A stretch of 37,358 nt of DNA, taken from contig JAIUNQ010000012.1 in NCBI GenBank assembly GCA_020161475.1, forward strand, positions 1 through 37,358. Direction: 5' to 3'. Position 1 is the stretch's first letter. Every line of letters begins with the position of its first letter. Source of the DNA: Pseudomonadota bacterium. GTDB taxonomy: Bacteria; Pseudomonadota; Alphaproteobacteria; Rhizobiales; Beijerinckiaceae. This document shows, piece by piece, positions 8,726 to 18,028 of this stretch. Below the pieces are notes generated by a model. That model had not been told where the DNA came from. It searched no databases and saw nothing but the letters and a program-made list of their open reading frames with translations. The position numbers were made by a program, and so were the translations under genes.

Positions 8726-9622
8726 ATGACAATCGAGATCCGGCAGCTGCGTTACGCAGTGCTGACGGCAGACATGAGCAGTTTGTCCCGGGCCGCCGCA
8801 GCGCTCAACATGCGACAGGCGACGCTGAGCCAAAGGGTGACGCAGCTTGAGGATCAGCTTGGCATCAAGCTCTTCACTCGATCTACGCGCGGCGCTGAAC
8901 CCACCGAAATGGGCAAGGTATTCATCGAATCCGCCCGGCGCATCATTACCGATATCGACAACCTGCAAACTACGGCGCGGGCGGTCAGTTACGGCGAACA
9001 GGGCCGACTTGCGGTTGGCTACAGTTCATCCTTGATGGCCGGAAACCTGAAACAGACATTCTCGGACTATCTGGTGCGGTTTCCTGACGTTCAATTCGAT
9101 GGGGTCGAAGCTGGTCCCGAACGCTTGCTCCATCGCTTGCAAGCCCGAACGATCGATGTCGCAGTAGCTCCGACGGGAATGGAGGAGGCTGGAATACGGT
9201 CGCGACGAGTCTGGTCGGATCGTCTGATGGTGACCCTGCTCGACGGCCACCGCTTGTTGCAGAACGAACGCATCTATTGGCCGGACCTGCGGCGCGAAGT
9301 GTTTGTCGTTCCCGGCGGTGGGATCGGACCGATCATCTCGAATCTGCTGGCTGCGCGATTGACCGAACAGGGGTATCGCCCGAACATTATTGTCCAGGAC
9401 ACGAGCCTCGAAAGCGTGCTTAGCATCGTTTCGGTCGGCCGGTTCGTCACCATCGCTACAGAAGCGTCGCAGGGCGTGACATGGCCTGATCTTCATTTCC
9501 GCGAAATCCATGACCAGGGCGGTACGGCCCGACTGGAATTCTCCGTCTACTGGCGTGACGACAATGAAAACCCGGCATTGCAGCGCTTCTTCACGCTCAT
9601 CAACGAACGTTACCCTGCTTGA
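8726..9622 (+). CDS. LysR-family transcriptional regulator
   Basis: A 298-aa protein of normal LTTR length. Residues 1-60 hold the winged HTH (LRYAVLTADMSSLSRAAAAL, then RQATLSQRVTQLEDQLG and LFTRSTRGAEPTEMG); residues 90-295 form the periplasmic-binding-protein-like effector domain. It is convergent with the trb operon and overlaps the DUF2274 gene by 13 bp at their 3' ends. LysR genes commonly sit at this end of trb clusters in alphaproteobacterial elements, which suggests a link to conjugation control, but the effector and targets are unknown. Confidence 0.85.
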   Translation: MTIEIRQLRYAVLTADMSSLSRAAAALNMRQATLSQRVTQLEDQLGIKLFTRSTRGAEPTEMGKVFIESARRIITDIDNLQTTARAVSYGEQGRLAVGYSSSLMAGNLKQTFSDYLVRFPDVQFDGVEAGPERLLHRLQARTIDVAVAPTGMEEAGIRSRRVWSDRLMVTLLDGHRLLQNERIYWPDLRREVFVVPGGGIGPIISNLLAARLTEQGYRPNIIVQDTSLESVLSIVSVGRFVTIATEASQGVTWPDLHFREIHDQGGTARLEFSVYWRDDNENPALQRFFTLINERYPA

Positions 9623-9837
9623 GAAGACCTTCGAGCCTTGGAGAAGGCTCGGTCGGTGGCGATGAAGCGCTCCAGCATGGCGGGGATGAGACGCTCCACC
9701 GAGGGTGCGCCCTTGGAATCACCGCCGTTCACTGCCAGCGCGTACGCAGTCAGATCCCGATGCAGTCGCGCCGGAATTTCCAGGGTAAGGCGGACAGGTT
9801 TTTCATTAGCCAGGTCAGCCAGCTTAAGCCGGGTCAT
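9610..9837 (-). CDS. DUF2274 protein, last gene of the trb operon
   Basis: A 75-aa protein (MTRLKLADLANEKPVRLTLE) of the DUF2274 family, a small protein regularly found next to trbI in trb-type elements. The sequence resembles a ribbon-helix-helix protein at its N-terminus (VRLTLEIPARLHRDL). Its start overlaps the trbI stop by ATGA, indicating coupling. The role is not established; a small DNA-binding regulator is possible. Confidence 0.75.
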   Translation of the reverse strand: MTRLKLADLANEKPVRLTLEIPARLHRDLTAYALAVNGGDSKGAPSVERLIPAMLERFIATDRAFSKARRSSQAG

Positions 9838-11114
9838 CGGGGCACTCCTTGCTGGAATGGTTCGAGAACGAGGTCGCGAGTGACCACAATCCTCAGGGCG
9901 AACCCCGGTCGCACAGTCAGGGTTGGCGGAATGTTGAGCTGCCTTTGCACCACCTGCCTACCGGTTTGATTGACCGTGTCCTGCGTCCCGAAGCGCAGCG
10001 CGCGAACAAGGTCACTGTCGTCGCTCGTCGCGAGCTCGGTTCCCGCCCCAAGCAGCGTCGATATCAACGCGGCCTTGAGCATGTTGCCCCAATGATAGTT
10101 GGTGCGGTCTTCGAGCCCGGCCATGCCAGCGGTATCGGCACCCGGAAGACGGTCGAGCAGAATTGAATGGCCACCCGGGAAGATAAGCCGTTCCCATGCC
10201 AGCAGCACACGGTTCTGTCCGGCAGCGACATCACTGTCATACTCGCCAATCAGACGGGCCCCCTGCGGTATAAGCAGGATGCGTCCGGTCGGGCTATCAT
10301 AGACGTTCTGGGTGACTTGCGCTGTTATCTGACCCGGAAGGTCCGAACGAATGCCCGTGATCAACGCAGCAGGGATAATGCTACCGGCCTGCACGACATG
10401 GGGAGAGCCGAGACGCATGATCCGTTCCGGACTCTCCGTCACGCGGTTGCCGCGCTGCTCAAGAAATGCGCGGCGGTTGGACGTCGGCGTCGGCGGAAGC
10501 GCTTGGGCAGCGGTTGAGATATCGTTCGCCATTGCTGGTTGCGGATTGCCCGCGGAAGATATCCGATTGTCGCTGCCGCCAGGGCTGCCAGCCAGGAAAA
10601 GCTGGCTCGTTCGTGCACTGTCTCGCTCCTGCGCTGCTCGTTCTCGTGCCTGCTCGGCCGCAGCAAGCCTCGGATCGGACGTCGGTGTCCCATTGGCTGG
10701 CGATCCGATTGGAGGGATCGGAACATTTTGGCCTTCCTGCTGCGCCGAAACGATCGGTCGCCCCAGATCACCCGGCAACGGAGGTCCGAGTTTGGGTACG
10801 TCGCCATAGTTGGCTGGCGCTCCTGTCACCTGATCAGCGCGATTGCGACTGTTGGTATCGTAGAGGTTTTCCGGCGGTACAGGCGCCTTGGGTTGAAGAG
10901 CGTAAATCAGCGAACCACCAATAGCGATGCTGGCAGCCACGCCGATCGTTGCAAGGGCCTTGCGCGATAGCCGCATTACGCTCGGAGGCTCTCCGCCAAG
11001 GCGAAAGCCGTCTGGGCTGGACGGAGCCACCGGGGCCATTTCGTTCAGCTCTTCTGGCTCGGCCTCGTGCGGCACGTCGGCCGAAGGCTGAACGATCTGG
11101 GATGAGGTGTTCAT
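9834..11114 (-). CDS. trbI: TrbI/VirB10 outer-membrane-spanning channel protein
   Basis: A 426-aa protein with a cytoplasmic acidic N-terminus, one membrane helix at about 52-72, a proline-rich periplasmic region, and the conserved VirB10/TrbI beta-barrel in the C-terminal half (AGSIIPAALITGIRSDLPGQ, then RILLIPQGARLIGEYD). VirB10 proteins span both membranes, sense ATP energy from the inner-membrane ATPases and gate the channel. It overlaps trbG and the DUF2274 gene by ATGA at each end, within the operon. Length is typical and no defects are seen. Confidence 0.93.
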   Translation of the reverse strand: MNTSSQIVQPSADVPHEAEPEELNEMAPVAPSSPDGFRLGGEPPSVMRLSRKALATIGVAASIAIGGSLIYALQPKAPVPPENLYDTNSRNRADQVTGAPANYGDVPKLGPPLPGDLGRPIVSAQQEGQNVPIPPIGSPANGTPTSDPRLAAAEQARERAAQERDSARTSQLFLAGSPGGSDNRISSAGNPQPAMANDISTAAQALPPTPTSNRRAFLEQRGNRVTESPERIMRLGSPHVVQAGSIIPAALITGIRSDLPGQITAQVTQNVYDSPTGRILLIPQGARLIGEYDSDVAAGQNRVLLAWERLIFPGGHSILLDRLPGADTAGMAGLEDRTNYHWGNMLKAALISTLLGAGTELATSDDSDLVRALRFGTQDTVNQTGRQVVQRQLNIPPTLTVRPGFALRIVVTRDLVLEPFQQGVPR

Positions 11115-12022
11115 GCCCGCCCCCTGCTACGGGGAACTTCGCGTATGATGCGAACCTGACGGGCGTTGCGGCCAGAACCCAGGCGCAGCTCGGCTTTATC
11201 AAACAACCGATCCACGACCATGTAGCGCCCCTGTACCCGGTAATTGATGAGTTCAGCCGAACCGTCGGCGCCGATCACGAACAGAGGTGGCATATCGCCG
11301 TTGGCGATACTCGCGGGAAACTCAATGAAGACCTGGCGGCCGTCATCAAATACGCGCAACGGTCGCCATTGCGGCCGGTCACCAGCCAAGCGGTAAGCAA
11401 AGCTTAGGGCCGAAAAGTCGATCCCAGCAGCGACAGGGGCGCTGCGCTCGGCTTCGGTCGCAGCGCTGCGCAAAGCAATCAGCGCATCCTGGGGATAGGT
11501 CCATGAAACCGCAGCCATATAGGTGGACGTCGTGGCGCTCAGCTCCAGGTGATAGGTGCGGCGATTGGTGTTGATGACGAGATTGGTGCTGATGTCGGAC
11601 CGCGTCGGCTTCACCAAGATGTGGACGCGGCGCGTAAGCCCGGTGCCGCTTACCGTATCTCCAATGATCCAGCGCACCGTGTCGCCGGATGCAACAGGTC
11701 CCGGCCCAACCAGCTCCTCGCCTTCCTGGAGCATGATATTGGTGACATGCCCAGGCGAAGTGTAAATCTGGAACAGCGCACCTTCAACATAGGCATATTG
11801 CTGGATTGCGTTGAAGTAGCTCGTCCGCTCCGGTTCCACGCGCGCCGCAGCATTTGCGCGACCAATGCGTGTTCGCGGGTCTGAAGGTTCTACCGTGGGC
11901 ACCGGTGTCTGGGCAAAAGCTCGGACGGGAGTCCCGCTGGCAATGACAGGGATGGGAATGCTGCCGAGGGCGGCTACCGACAGCAGGAACGACGCGCGCA
12001 GCACGCGCAAATGGGGGATCAT
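11111..12022 (-). CDS. trbG: TrbG/VirB9 conjugal transfer protein
   Basis: A 303-aa protein. I choose ATG 12022 rather than a longer upstream frame because it gives a clean signal peptide (hydrophobic stretch RASFLLSVAALGSIPIPVIA, possible cleavage after AFA) and overlaps the trbF stop by ATGA. The VirB9/CagX region is visible (RTSYFNAIQQYAYVEGALFQ, and KPTRSDISTNLVINTNRRTY). VirB9 forms the outer-membrane core ring with VirB10 and a lipoprotein partner. C-terminal MVVDRLFDKAELRLG is the family's terminal motif. Confidence 0.93.
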   Translation of the reverse strand: MIPHLRVLRASFLLSVAALGSIPIPVIASGTPVRAFAQTPVPTVEPSDPRTRIGRANAAARVEPERTSYFNAIQQYAYVEGALFQIYTSPGHVTNIMLQEGEELVGPGPVASGDTVRWIIGDTVSGTGLTRRVHILVKPTRSDISTNLVINTNRRTYHLELSATTSTYMAAVSWTYPQDALIALRSAATEAERSAPVAAGIDFSALSFAYRLAGDRPQWRPLRVFDDGRQVFIEFPASIANGDMPPLFVIGADGSAELINYRVQGRYMVVDRLFDKAELRLGSGRNARQVRIIREVPRSRGRA

Positions 12023-12702
12023 TGGCTGAGCTCCTTTGACCAGTTGATGGCGTTGACAAACAGGCCGAGCGGATTCTTCCGCAGGGCGTCCGGAGTGCGC
12101 GGCGGCTGCACAACCGTGGTCAGAATCGCGGACCAACGAGAAGTCTCAACCAGCGCCCCGTCCTGGTATCGCCGTTCCGTCCATGCGACGCGAAAGCTGT
12201 CATTCGACGCGCGGATAACGCTCGAGACATCGACCGCGACCTGGATCTTGCCGACTTGGGCGAACGGATCGTTGTTTCGCGCATAATCGTTGAGGGCCTG
12301 GGCGCCGCGGTCAGTGGTGAAATCGTAGGCTCTCAGCCAGTCCTGCCGTAACACAATGGGATCGGCCGGAATGGAGCGCACCTGCTCGATGAAGCGGGCG
12401 AGGTGAAAGGCCATTTGCGGATCGGTGGGCCGATAATCGGCATTTGCCGGAGCGATGGCCTGTGCCTGCCCCAATTTGTCGACCTCAACCACCCAAGGGG
12501 TGATCGTTCCGCGGGCGGATTGCCAGACCAGAGCTCCCGCAAGCCCTCCCGAGAGCGCGAGACAGCCAAAGAATGCGAGACGCCAGTTTTTCGCTTGGAC
12601 CCGTGCAGAGCCAATACGATCATCCCAAACCTGCGCTGCGCGCTGATAGGGGGTGACAGGTTCGGGGCTGGTTCCGTAGCGTATGGATGGGCGTCGAAAC
12701 AT
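12019..12702 (-). CDS. trbF: TrbF/VirB8 conjugal transfer protein
   Basis: A 227-aa protein starting at ATG 12702, where AGGAGG sits 8 bp upstream; a longer frame to 12765 has no better site. It has a short cytoplasmic N-terminus, one membrane helix (about 41-60) and a periplasmic NTF2-like VirB8 domain (WVVEVDKLGQAQAI, FHLARFIEQVRSIPADP). VirB8 proteins nucleate assembly of the secretion channel at the inner membrane. It is separated from trbL by 22 bp, the one non-overlapping junction in this half of the operon. Confidence 0.92.
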   Translation of the reverse strand: MFRRPSIRYGTSPEPVTPYQRAAQVWDDRIGSARVQAKNWRLAFFGCLALSGGLAGALVWQSARGTITPWVVEVDKLGQAQAIAPANADYRPTDPQMAFHLARFIEQVRSIPADPIVLRQDWLRAYDFTTDRGAQALNDYARNNDPFAQVGKIQVAVDVSSVIRASNDSFRVAWTERRYQDGALVETSRWSAILTTVVQPPRTPDALRKNPLGLFVNAINWSKELSQ

Positions 12703-12724
12703 GGGAGGGACCTCCTGAGTGGTT

Positions 12725-14005
12725 TCAGCTCTTGTCGGTGATGTCGGGGCCTTGACCGCTGGCATGACTATCGCCGCCCTTCAGCGTGTGCGCCGCGATC
12801 GAGGCTCCCTGGCTCATGGTTTGCCGCCGACGCATGGCAGCCGCCCAAGCCGGCGGGCCATCGGAAGGCGACATTGCGGTCCTGTCTATGGGGGCGCTTC
12901 CTCTTGCAGCAGCATAGTTTGCCTTGAGGCTTTCGGCTGCGCGCCGGAGAGGTGACGTTGCTGCGCCTGCTGCAGACTTCGCGACATTGGCGAGACCTGA
13001 GGCAACGGCAGCGTGGCCTGACTTCCCGGCGGAACCGGCAGAGTAAGCCGCCGAAACACTGCCAGCGGCGCGAGCCCCTCCGGTGGCAGCTCCAGCCATG
13101 GCCGTTCCTGTCGCACCAGCGGCGAGTTTCGCGCCCGCGACACCGCCAGCGAGGGTTGCGCCAGCAGCGATCGCCGTCCCGGCGGCTGCGCCTGCGCCGA
13201 GTTGTGGGCCTCCCGCCACGATTCCGTTAGCGATGCTGGGTCCGAAGATGCCGAGGCCAAGAAGTGTTAAGGCGGCAAGGGCAATGGCCATGACCTGCTG
13301 GATGTCAGGCTCAACCCCCAATCCGGCGTTGATGAACTGTGCGAACAACGTTGTTCCGATGCCGGTGATGACAGCCAGCACGAGCACCTTGATGCCTGAG
13401 GAAATGATGTGACCGAGGACGCGTTCAGCCATGAAAGCAGTGCGTCCGAAGAAGGCGAAAGGCAGCAGTACGAAACCGGCCAGCGTGACCAACTTGAACT
13501 CGATGATCGTGACGAAGACCTGAATCGCCAGCACGAAGAACGCGATCACGACGATGAGCCAAGCGATCAGCAGGATCAGGATCTGGACGAAGTTGGTGAA
13601 CAGGCCGACGGGGCCAACCAAGTCTGCGGTCGCATCGAGCAGTGGCTGGCCGGCGTCGAGTCCGGTGGCAGCAACGACGCCCGGGCGCAGGAAATCGCCG
13701 ATGCCCATGCCGCTACCGCTGGCTTGAAGGCCGAGCCCGGCAAAACTCTGAAGCATGATCCCGGCGAGGTTGGAGAAATTGCCGATGATGAAGGCAAAGG
13801 TCCCGATGTAGAGTGTCTTCTTGATCAGCCGCTGCAGCACATCTTCATCCGTGCCCCAGGCCCAGAAGAGCGCCGCGATGGTTACGTCGATCACGATCAG
13901 GGTCGAAGACAGGAACGCTACTTCGCCGCCGAGAAGACCAAAGCCACTGTCGATATACTGGGAGAAGACCGCCAGAAATTGGTCGATCACGCCGGTGTCA
14001 TTCAT
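12725..14005 (-). CDS. trbL: TrbL/VirB6 polytopic inner-membrane protein
   Basis: A 426-aa protein with several strongly hydrophobic segments between about residues 25 and 250 (FLSSTLIVIDVTIAALFWAW, ILILLIAWLIVVIAFFVLAI), followed by an Ala/Gly-rich region (about 260-350) and a polar tail. That is the TrbL pattern. VirB6/TrbL forms part of the inner-membrane channel. It begins with an ATGA overlap of the trbK stop. Confidence 0.92.
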   Translation of the reverse strand: MNDTGVIDQFLAVFSQYIDSGFGLLGGEVAFLSSTLIVIDVTIAALFWAWGTDEDVLQRLIKKTLYIGTFAFIIGNFSNLAGIMLQSFAGLGLQASGSGMGIGDFLRPGVVAATGLDAGQPLLDATADLVGPVGLFTNFVQILILLIAWLIVVIAFFVLAIQVFVTIIEFKLVTLAGFVLLPFAFFGRTAFMAERVLGHIISSGIKVLVLAVITGIGTTLFAQFINAGLGVEPDIQQVMAIALAALTLLGLGIFGPSIANGIVAGGPQLGAGAAAGTAIAAGATLAGGVAGAKLAAGATGTAMAGAATGGARAAGSVSAAYSAGSAGKSGHAAVASGLANVAKSAAGAATSPLRRAAESLKANYAAARGSAPIDRTAMSPSDGPPAWAAAMRRRQTMSQGASIAAHTLKGGDSHASGQGPDITDKS

Positions 14006-14256
14006 GGCTGACGCTCCCTTCCATGGAAAAATCGCGTACGCTCGCCATCCCAGACGGCGTCGCAGCTCGATTCCGGCACGGTGATCGTCCGGCAGCGCTT
14101 GAGTTCAGCAGCATGGGAATTGCGGTGCGGCACCTCATCAGCGACGAGGATCGGCGTCGAAGGTGGCGTTGACGGCCGGGTAGCCGAAACAACCGCGACC
14201 GCCGCGAGCAAGCCACCGAATGCTCCTGCTGCCGCAAGTTTGACCACCCGGCTCAT
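14002..14256 (-). CDS. trbK: TrbK-alt-type entry-exclusion candidate
   Basis: An 84-aa protein. ATG 14256 starts 1 nt after the trbJ stop and gives a single N-terminal membrane helix (VVKLAAAGAFGGLLAAVAVV), so it is preferred to a longer frame. The tail, with LKRCRTITVPESSCDAVW then RFF, matches the cysteine-paired TrbK-alt family found between trbJ and trbL. TrbK proteins reduce uptake of a second copy of the same element. Exclusion activity here is inferred from position and motif. Confidence 0.75.
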   Translation of the reverse strand: MSRVVKLAAAGAFGGLLAAVAVVSATRPSTPPSTPILVADEVPHRNSHAAELKRCRTITVPESSCDAVWDGERTRFFHGRERQP

Positions 14257-14257
14257 C

Positions 14258-14977
14258 TCAATTGCGGGTCCGGAAACGCCGGAACCGCTCGCGACCTTCG
14301 GCCTCAGTCGCAGCATTGCGGGCGGCTTCGAGCGATTGGGCGCGCCCTTGCGCTGCAATGGCTGCGGTCAGGTCGGCGAGCTGCTGGGTCTGGAGCGCCA
14401 ACAGCTGGTTACCGGCTTGTGCAGCCTGGAGCGCACCGGTGGCTGACTGGCTGGCGCCAACCAGAGTGGTGATCGAGCTGCGTGTGGCGCCAAGATTGCC
14501 CACGATGCCAGCCTGCACCTTCATTGCGTCTTCGAAGGCACCAACGCTGTCCTGCCAGCGCGCATTGGCATTGGCGACCATCTGAGCTTGTCCTGCTGAC
14601 AGAGCCGTGCCCTTGTAGCGTCCGTTGAAAACCTGCTGGACGTCAGTCACGTCGTACGCGATCCGCTGTGCCTGGTTGAGCAACTGCCGGGTCTGGTCGA
14701 CCTGGCTTTGCAGTGTCTGGATCGTGGAAATCGGCAGACTCGTGAGGTTGCGCGCTTCGTTGATCAGGCTGGTGGCCTGGTTCTGGAGTTGCTGAATCTG
14801 GTTGTTGATCTGCTGAAGTGACCGGGCGGCCGTCATCACATTCTGGGCATAGTTTGAAGGATCATAGACGATTCCTCCGAACTGGGCATGGGCCGGGCCA
14901 GCTGTCAGCGTGCCAGTGACCAACGCGGTGGCAAGGCCGACGGCGATCGCCGTGCGGCAAGACAGGGACATTTTCAT
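14258..14977 (-). CDS. trbJ: TrbJ/VirB5-like conjugal transfer protein
   Basis: A 239-aa secreted protein with a signal peptide (VGLATALVTGTLTAGPAHA, cleavage near residue 32) and a long Gln-rich helical region (LQQINNQIQQLQNQATSLIN) typical of TrbJ. VirB5/TrbJ proteins are minor pilus-tip components. Its ATG overlaps the trbE stop by ATGA. The second start codon at 14971 is also possible. Confidence 0.92.
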   Translation of the reverse strand: MKMSLSCRTAIAVGLATALVTGTLTAGPAHAQFGGIVYDPSNYAQNVMTAARSLQQINNQIQQLQNQATSLINEARNLTSLPISTIQTLQSQVDQTRQLLNQAQRIAYDVTDVQQVFNGRYKGTALSAGQAQMVANANARWQDSVGAFEDAMKVQAGIVGNLGATRSSITTLVGASQSATGALQAAQAGNQLLALQTQQLADLTAAIAAQGRAQSLEAARNAATEAEGRERFRRFRTRN

Positions 14978-17430
14978 CGACTGGGTTCCTTCTCATGTGG
15001 TGCGGGCGGTCGGGGAGGAAGCAGCTCGGCCGCCCATTCGAGGCTGCGGTGCCGGAGCCAGGCCGCTGCAAAGCCGTCGCTGCCATGGTCGGCAACGAGT
15101 TCGGCGATGCGCGTCTGATCGGACTTGGAAGAGGCTGCGCTGAAGGCGAGCGCGATTTCGCCAAGACCCAGCTCGAAAAGGCGATTGCCGCGTCGTGACT
15201 GACAATAATAGTCGCGCTTTGGCGTGGCGCGGCTGAGGATCTCGATCTGTCTGTCATTCAGGCCGAACCGCTCATACACCTTGGCAATTTGAGGTTCGGC
15301 GGCCCGCTCATTGGGAAGAAAAATACGCGTTGGGCAGCTTTCGATGATGGCCGGCGCGATGGCCGACGTCTCGATGTCGGCAAGGCTCTGGGTCGCGAAG
15401 ATGACGCTGGCATTCTTTTTGCGCAGCGTTTTCAGCCACTCGCGCAACTGCGCGGCAAAGGCTGGGCTATCGAGCACAAGCCAGCCTTCATCGATAATGA
15501 TCATGGTTGGCGATCCGTCGAGCCGACCTTCGATCCGGTGAAAGAGATAGGCGAGCACAGCGGCAGCTGACGACGCACCGATGAGGCCCTCGGTCTCGAA
15601 CGCCTGTACTGCGGCTTCCCCCAGTCTCTCCTGCTCGGCATCGAGCAGTCGGCCCCATGGACCGCCAATGAGATAGGGAGACAGCGCCTGCTTCAATTCC
15701 TGCGATTGCAGCAAAACTGCCAGTCCGGTGAGGGTGCGCTCTGACGGCGGTGCGGACGCCAGCGATGTGAGCGCCGACCAGATGTGTTCCTTTGCCGCCG
15801 GATCCATGTTGACGCCTTCGTTGGCGAGCATCGCGGCCAGCCATTCGGCGGCCCAGGCGCGTTCCCCTATGTTGTCGATGCGAGCGAGCGGCTGCAGGGC
15901 GACGGCCTTGCTGTCCTCGTTCTCCCCGCCGAGTGCACCGCCGAGGTCCTGCCAGTCGCCGCCCATGCCGAGCGCTGCCGCCCGGATCGACCCACCGAAG
16001 TCGAAGGCGAAAATCTGCGCACCAGCATACCGTCGGAACTGCAGCGCCATGAGCGCCAGGAGAACTGATTTTCCCGCGCCTGTTGGTCCCACAATAAGGG
16101 TATGGCCGACATCGCCGACATGAAGGGAAAGTCGGAACGGGGTCGAGCCTTCGGTCTTGCCGTAAAGCAAGGGGGCGTCACTGAAATGCTCGTCCCGTTC
16201 CGCTCCCGCCCATACAGCTGACAGGGGGATCAGGTGGGCGAGATTGAGAGTGGAAATTGGAGGTTGGCGGACATTGGCGTAGACGTGGCCGGGGAGCGAT
16301 CCCAGCCACGCCTCAATCGCGTTCATGCCCTCGATCATGCAGGTAAAATCGCGGCTCTGGATGACCTTCTCGACCAGGCGAAGTTTCTCGGCAGCAAGCG
16401 CTGGATCGCGGTCCCAGACGGTGATCGTTGCCGTAACATAGGCGATGCCGGCATGGTCCGCGCCCAGTTCCTGAAGCGCCATGTCGGCGTCGGCTGCCTT
16501 GTTCGAAGCGTCCGAATCCATGAGCACCGATTGCTCGTTCGTCATCACCTCCTTGAGAATGGCGGCGACCGATTTGCGCTTGGCGAACCATTGGCGACGG
16601 ATTTTTGCCAGCAGCTTGGTTGCATCGGTCTTGTCGAGCATGATCGCACGGGTCGACCACCGGTATGGGAATGCCTGCCGGTTGAGTTCGTCGAGCAGTC
16701 CGGGAAAAGTTGCAGTCGGGAAACCGGTAATGGTGAGCGTGCGCAGATGGGCTTGCCCGAGCTTCGGTTCGAGACCGCCGGTCAGCGGCTCGTCGGTCAG
16801 CAAGGCGTCGAGATAGACTGGCGTTTCAGGAACGCGGACCTGCTGGATTTTGGTGGAAACAGTGCTGTGCAGATAGGTGAGCGTCGCGCGATCATCGAGC
16901 CAGCCCGCATCGGGCATGAAGCCCTCGACAAGGTGCAATACGCGGTCCGTCCGATCAACGAAGGACTTAACCAGCTCGTTTGGATCGACACCAGTGGCCG
17001 CCTTTCCCTCGTAGAGCCAGCTTTCGGCGCGGGCCGCATCCTCCGGCGGCGGCATCCACAATAGGGTGAGGTAGTAGCTGCTCTCGAAGTGCGCTCCCTC
17101 TTCGCGAAACTGCTCACGACGCTCCATGTCGACCAGGGCCGAAACGGGATCGGGAAAATTGCTGTGCGGGTAAGCCTGTGCGGGGACACGCTGCGCTTCG
17201 ACGAACACGGCCCATCCCGAGCCCAGTCGCCTCAGGGCATTATTTAGGCGTGATGTCACGGCGACCAGCTCTGCGGGCGTGGCGCTGTCGAGATCCGGAC
17301 CGCGAAAGCGCGCCGTGCGCTGAAACGATCCGTCCTTGTTGAGCACCACGCCCGGCCCCACCAGTGCGACCCAGGGGAGGAAGTCGGCCAGACTGGCGGA
17401 TTTGGCCCGGTATTCGCGGAGCGACATCAT
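14974..17430 (-). CDS. trbE: TrbE/VirB4 conjugal transfer ATPase
   Basis: An 818-aa protein from ATG 17430, which overlaps the trbD stop as ATGA; a longer frame to 17553 would run antisense into trbD and is unlikely. The CagE/TrbE N-domain precedes a P-loop ATPase with Walker A GPTGAGKS near residue 450 and Walker B MIIIDEGW near 645. VirB4 is the central ATPase for pilus assembly and substrate transfer. Length is normal for TrbE. Confidence 0.95.
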   Translation of the reverse strand: MMSLREYRAKSASLADFLPWVALVGPGVVLNKDGSFQRTARFRGPDLDSATPAELVAVTSRLNNALRRLGSGWAVFVEAQRVPAQAYPHSNFPDPVSALVDMERREQFREEGAHFESSYYLTLLWMPPPEDAARAESWLYEGKAATGVDPNELVKSFVDRTDRVLHLVEGFMPDAGWLDDRATLTYLHSTVSTKIQQVRVPETPVYLDALLTDEPLTGGLEPKLGQAHLRTLTITGFPTATFPGLLDELNRQAFPYRWSTRAIMLDKTDATKLLAKIRRQWFAKRKSVAAILKEVMTNEQSVLMDSDASNKAADADMALQELGADHAGIAYVTATITVWDRDPALAAEKLRLVEKVIQSRDFTCMIEGMNAIEAWLGSLPGHVYANVRQPPISTLNLAHLIPLSAVWAGAERDEHFSDAPLLYGKTEGSTPFRLSLHVGDVGHTLIVGPTGAGKSVLLALMALQFRRYAGAQIFAFDFGGSIRAAALGMGGDWQDLGGALGGENEDSKAVALQPLARIDNIGERAWAAEWLAAMLANEGVNMDPAAKEHIWSALTSLASAPPSERTLTGLAVLLQSQELKQALSPYLIGGPWGRLLDAEQERLGEAAVQAFETEGLIGASSAAAVLAYLFHRIEGRLDGSPTMIIIDEGWLVLDSPAFAAQLREWLKTLRKKNASVIFATQSLADIETSAIAPAIIESCPTRIFLPNERAAEPQIAKVYERFGLNDRQIEILSRATPKRDYYCQSRRGNRLFELGLGEIALAFSAASSKSDQTRIAELVADHGSDGFAAAWLRHRSLEWAAELLPPRPPAPHEKEPSR

Positions 17431-17696
17431 GGCTGCACCCACGTCGGATATTTGAGGTGACGGCGCGCAACATCGACGAACTGGGGATCGCGCCGCGCAG
17501 CCCAGACAGCGAGCGCGTGTCCGATTGCCCATATCGCGAGGCCCGCGAGCCACAGCCGCAAGCCGAGGCCGATCGCGCCCGCCAATGTCCCATTGACGAT
17601 GGCCAGAGCACGAGGGGCACCGCCCAACAAAATCGGCTCTGCCAGTGCGCGGTGTACCGGCGCGTAGAAGCCGGGGATGTCGTCAGCGGGTGGCAT
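17427..17696 (-). CDS. trbD: TrbD/VirB3 inner-membrane protein
   Basis: An 89-aa protein with the VirB3-like arrangement: a polar N-terminus with FYAPVHRALAEPILLGGAPR, then a hydrophobic hairpin (about 33-67) and a short C-terminal tail. VirB3 associates with VirB4 at the inner membrane. Its start overlaps the trbC stop by one base (TGATG). Confidence 0.9.
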   Translation of the reverse strand: MPPADDIPGFYAPVHRALAEPILLGGAPRALAIVNGTLAGAIGLGLRLWLAGLAIWAIGHALAVWAARRDPQFVDVARRHLKYPTWVQP

Positions 17697-18028
17697 CAGA
17701 TCAGCGCTCCACCGCCGAAGCTGAAAAAGCTGAGGAAGAAGCTCGATGCGGCAAAGGCGATCGACAGTCCGAAGACAATCTGGATCAGCCGACGGAAACC
17801 ACCGGACGTATCTCCGAACGCAAGGCTGAGGCCGGTGACGATGATGATGATCACCGCAACGATTTTGGCGACCGGCCCTTCGATGCTCTCAAGGATCGAT
17901 TGCAGTGGCGCTTCCCACGGCATCGACGATCCACCAGCAAGGGCCGGGGTAGAGGTCGCCACCATTACAAATGCTGCGGCAGCTGCGAGCGAAACACGGT
18001 CGGTGCCACGCCGGAGGGTACGGGTCAT
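17696..18028 (-). CDS. trbC: TrbC/VirB2 conjugative pilin
   Basis: A 110-aa prepilin with a signal peptide ending near ALAGG (about 32) and two hydrophobic helices separated by a short loop containing GDTSGGFRRL. This is the TrbC/VirB2 pilin layout; the RP4 relative is cyclised after processing by the TraF peptidase, for which a candidate is encoded at 25929-26522. It starts by ATGA overlap with trbB. Confidence 0.92.
   Translation of the reverse strand: MTRTLRRGTDRVSLAAAAAFVMVATSTPALAGGSSMPWEAPLQSILESIEGPVAKIVAVIIIIVTGLSLAFGDTSGGFRRLIQIVFGLSIAFAASSFFLSFFSFGGGALI

Noticed and set aside
13409..14011. + strand frame of about 200 codons over trbL
   Set aside because: Its E/D/Q-rich product mirrors the hydrophobic TrbL codons; TrbL is certain.
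16234..17064. + strand frame of about 276 codons over trbE
   Set aside because: Antisense shadow of TrbE; no family resemblance or ribosome site.
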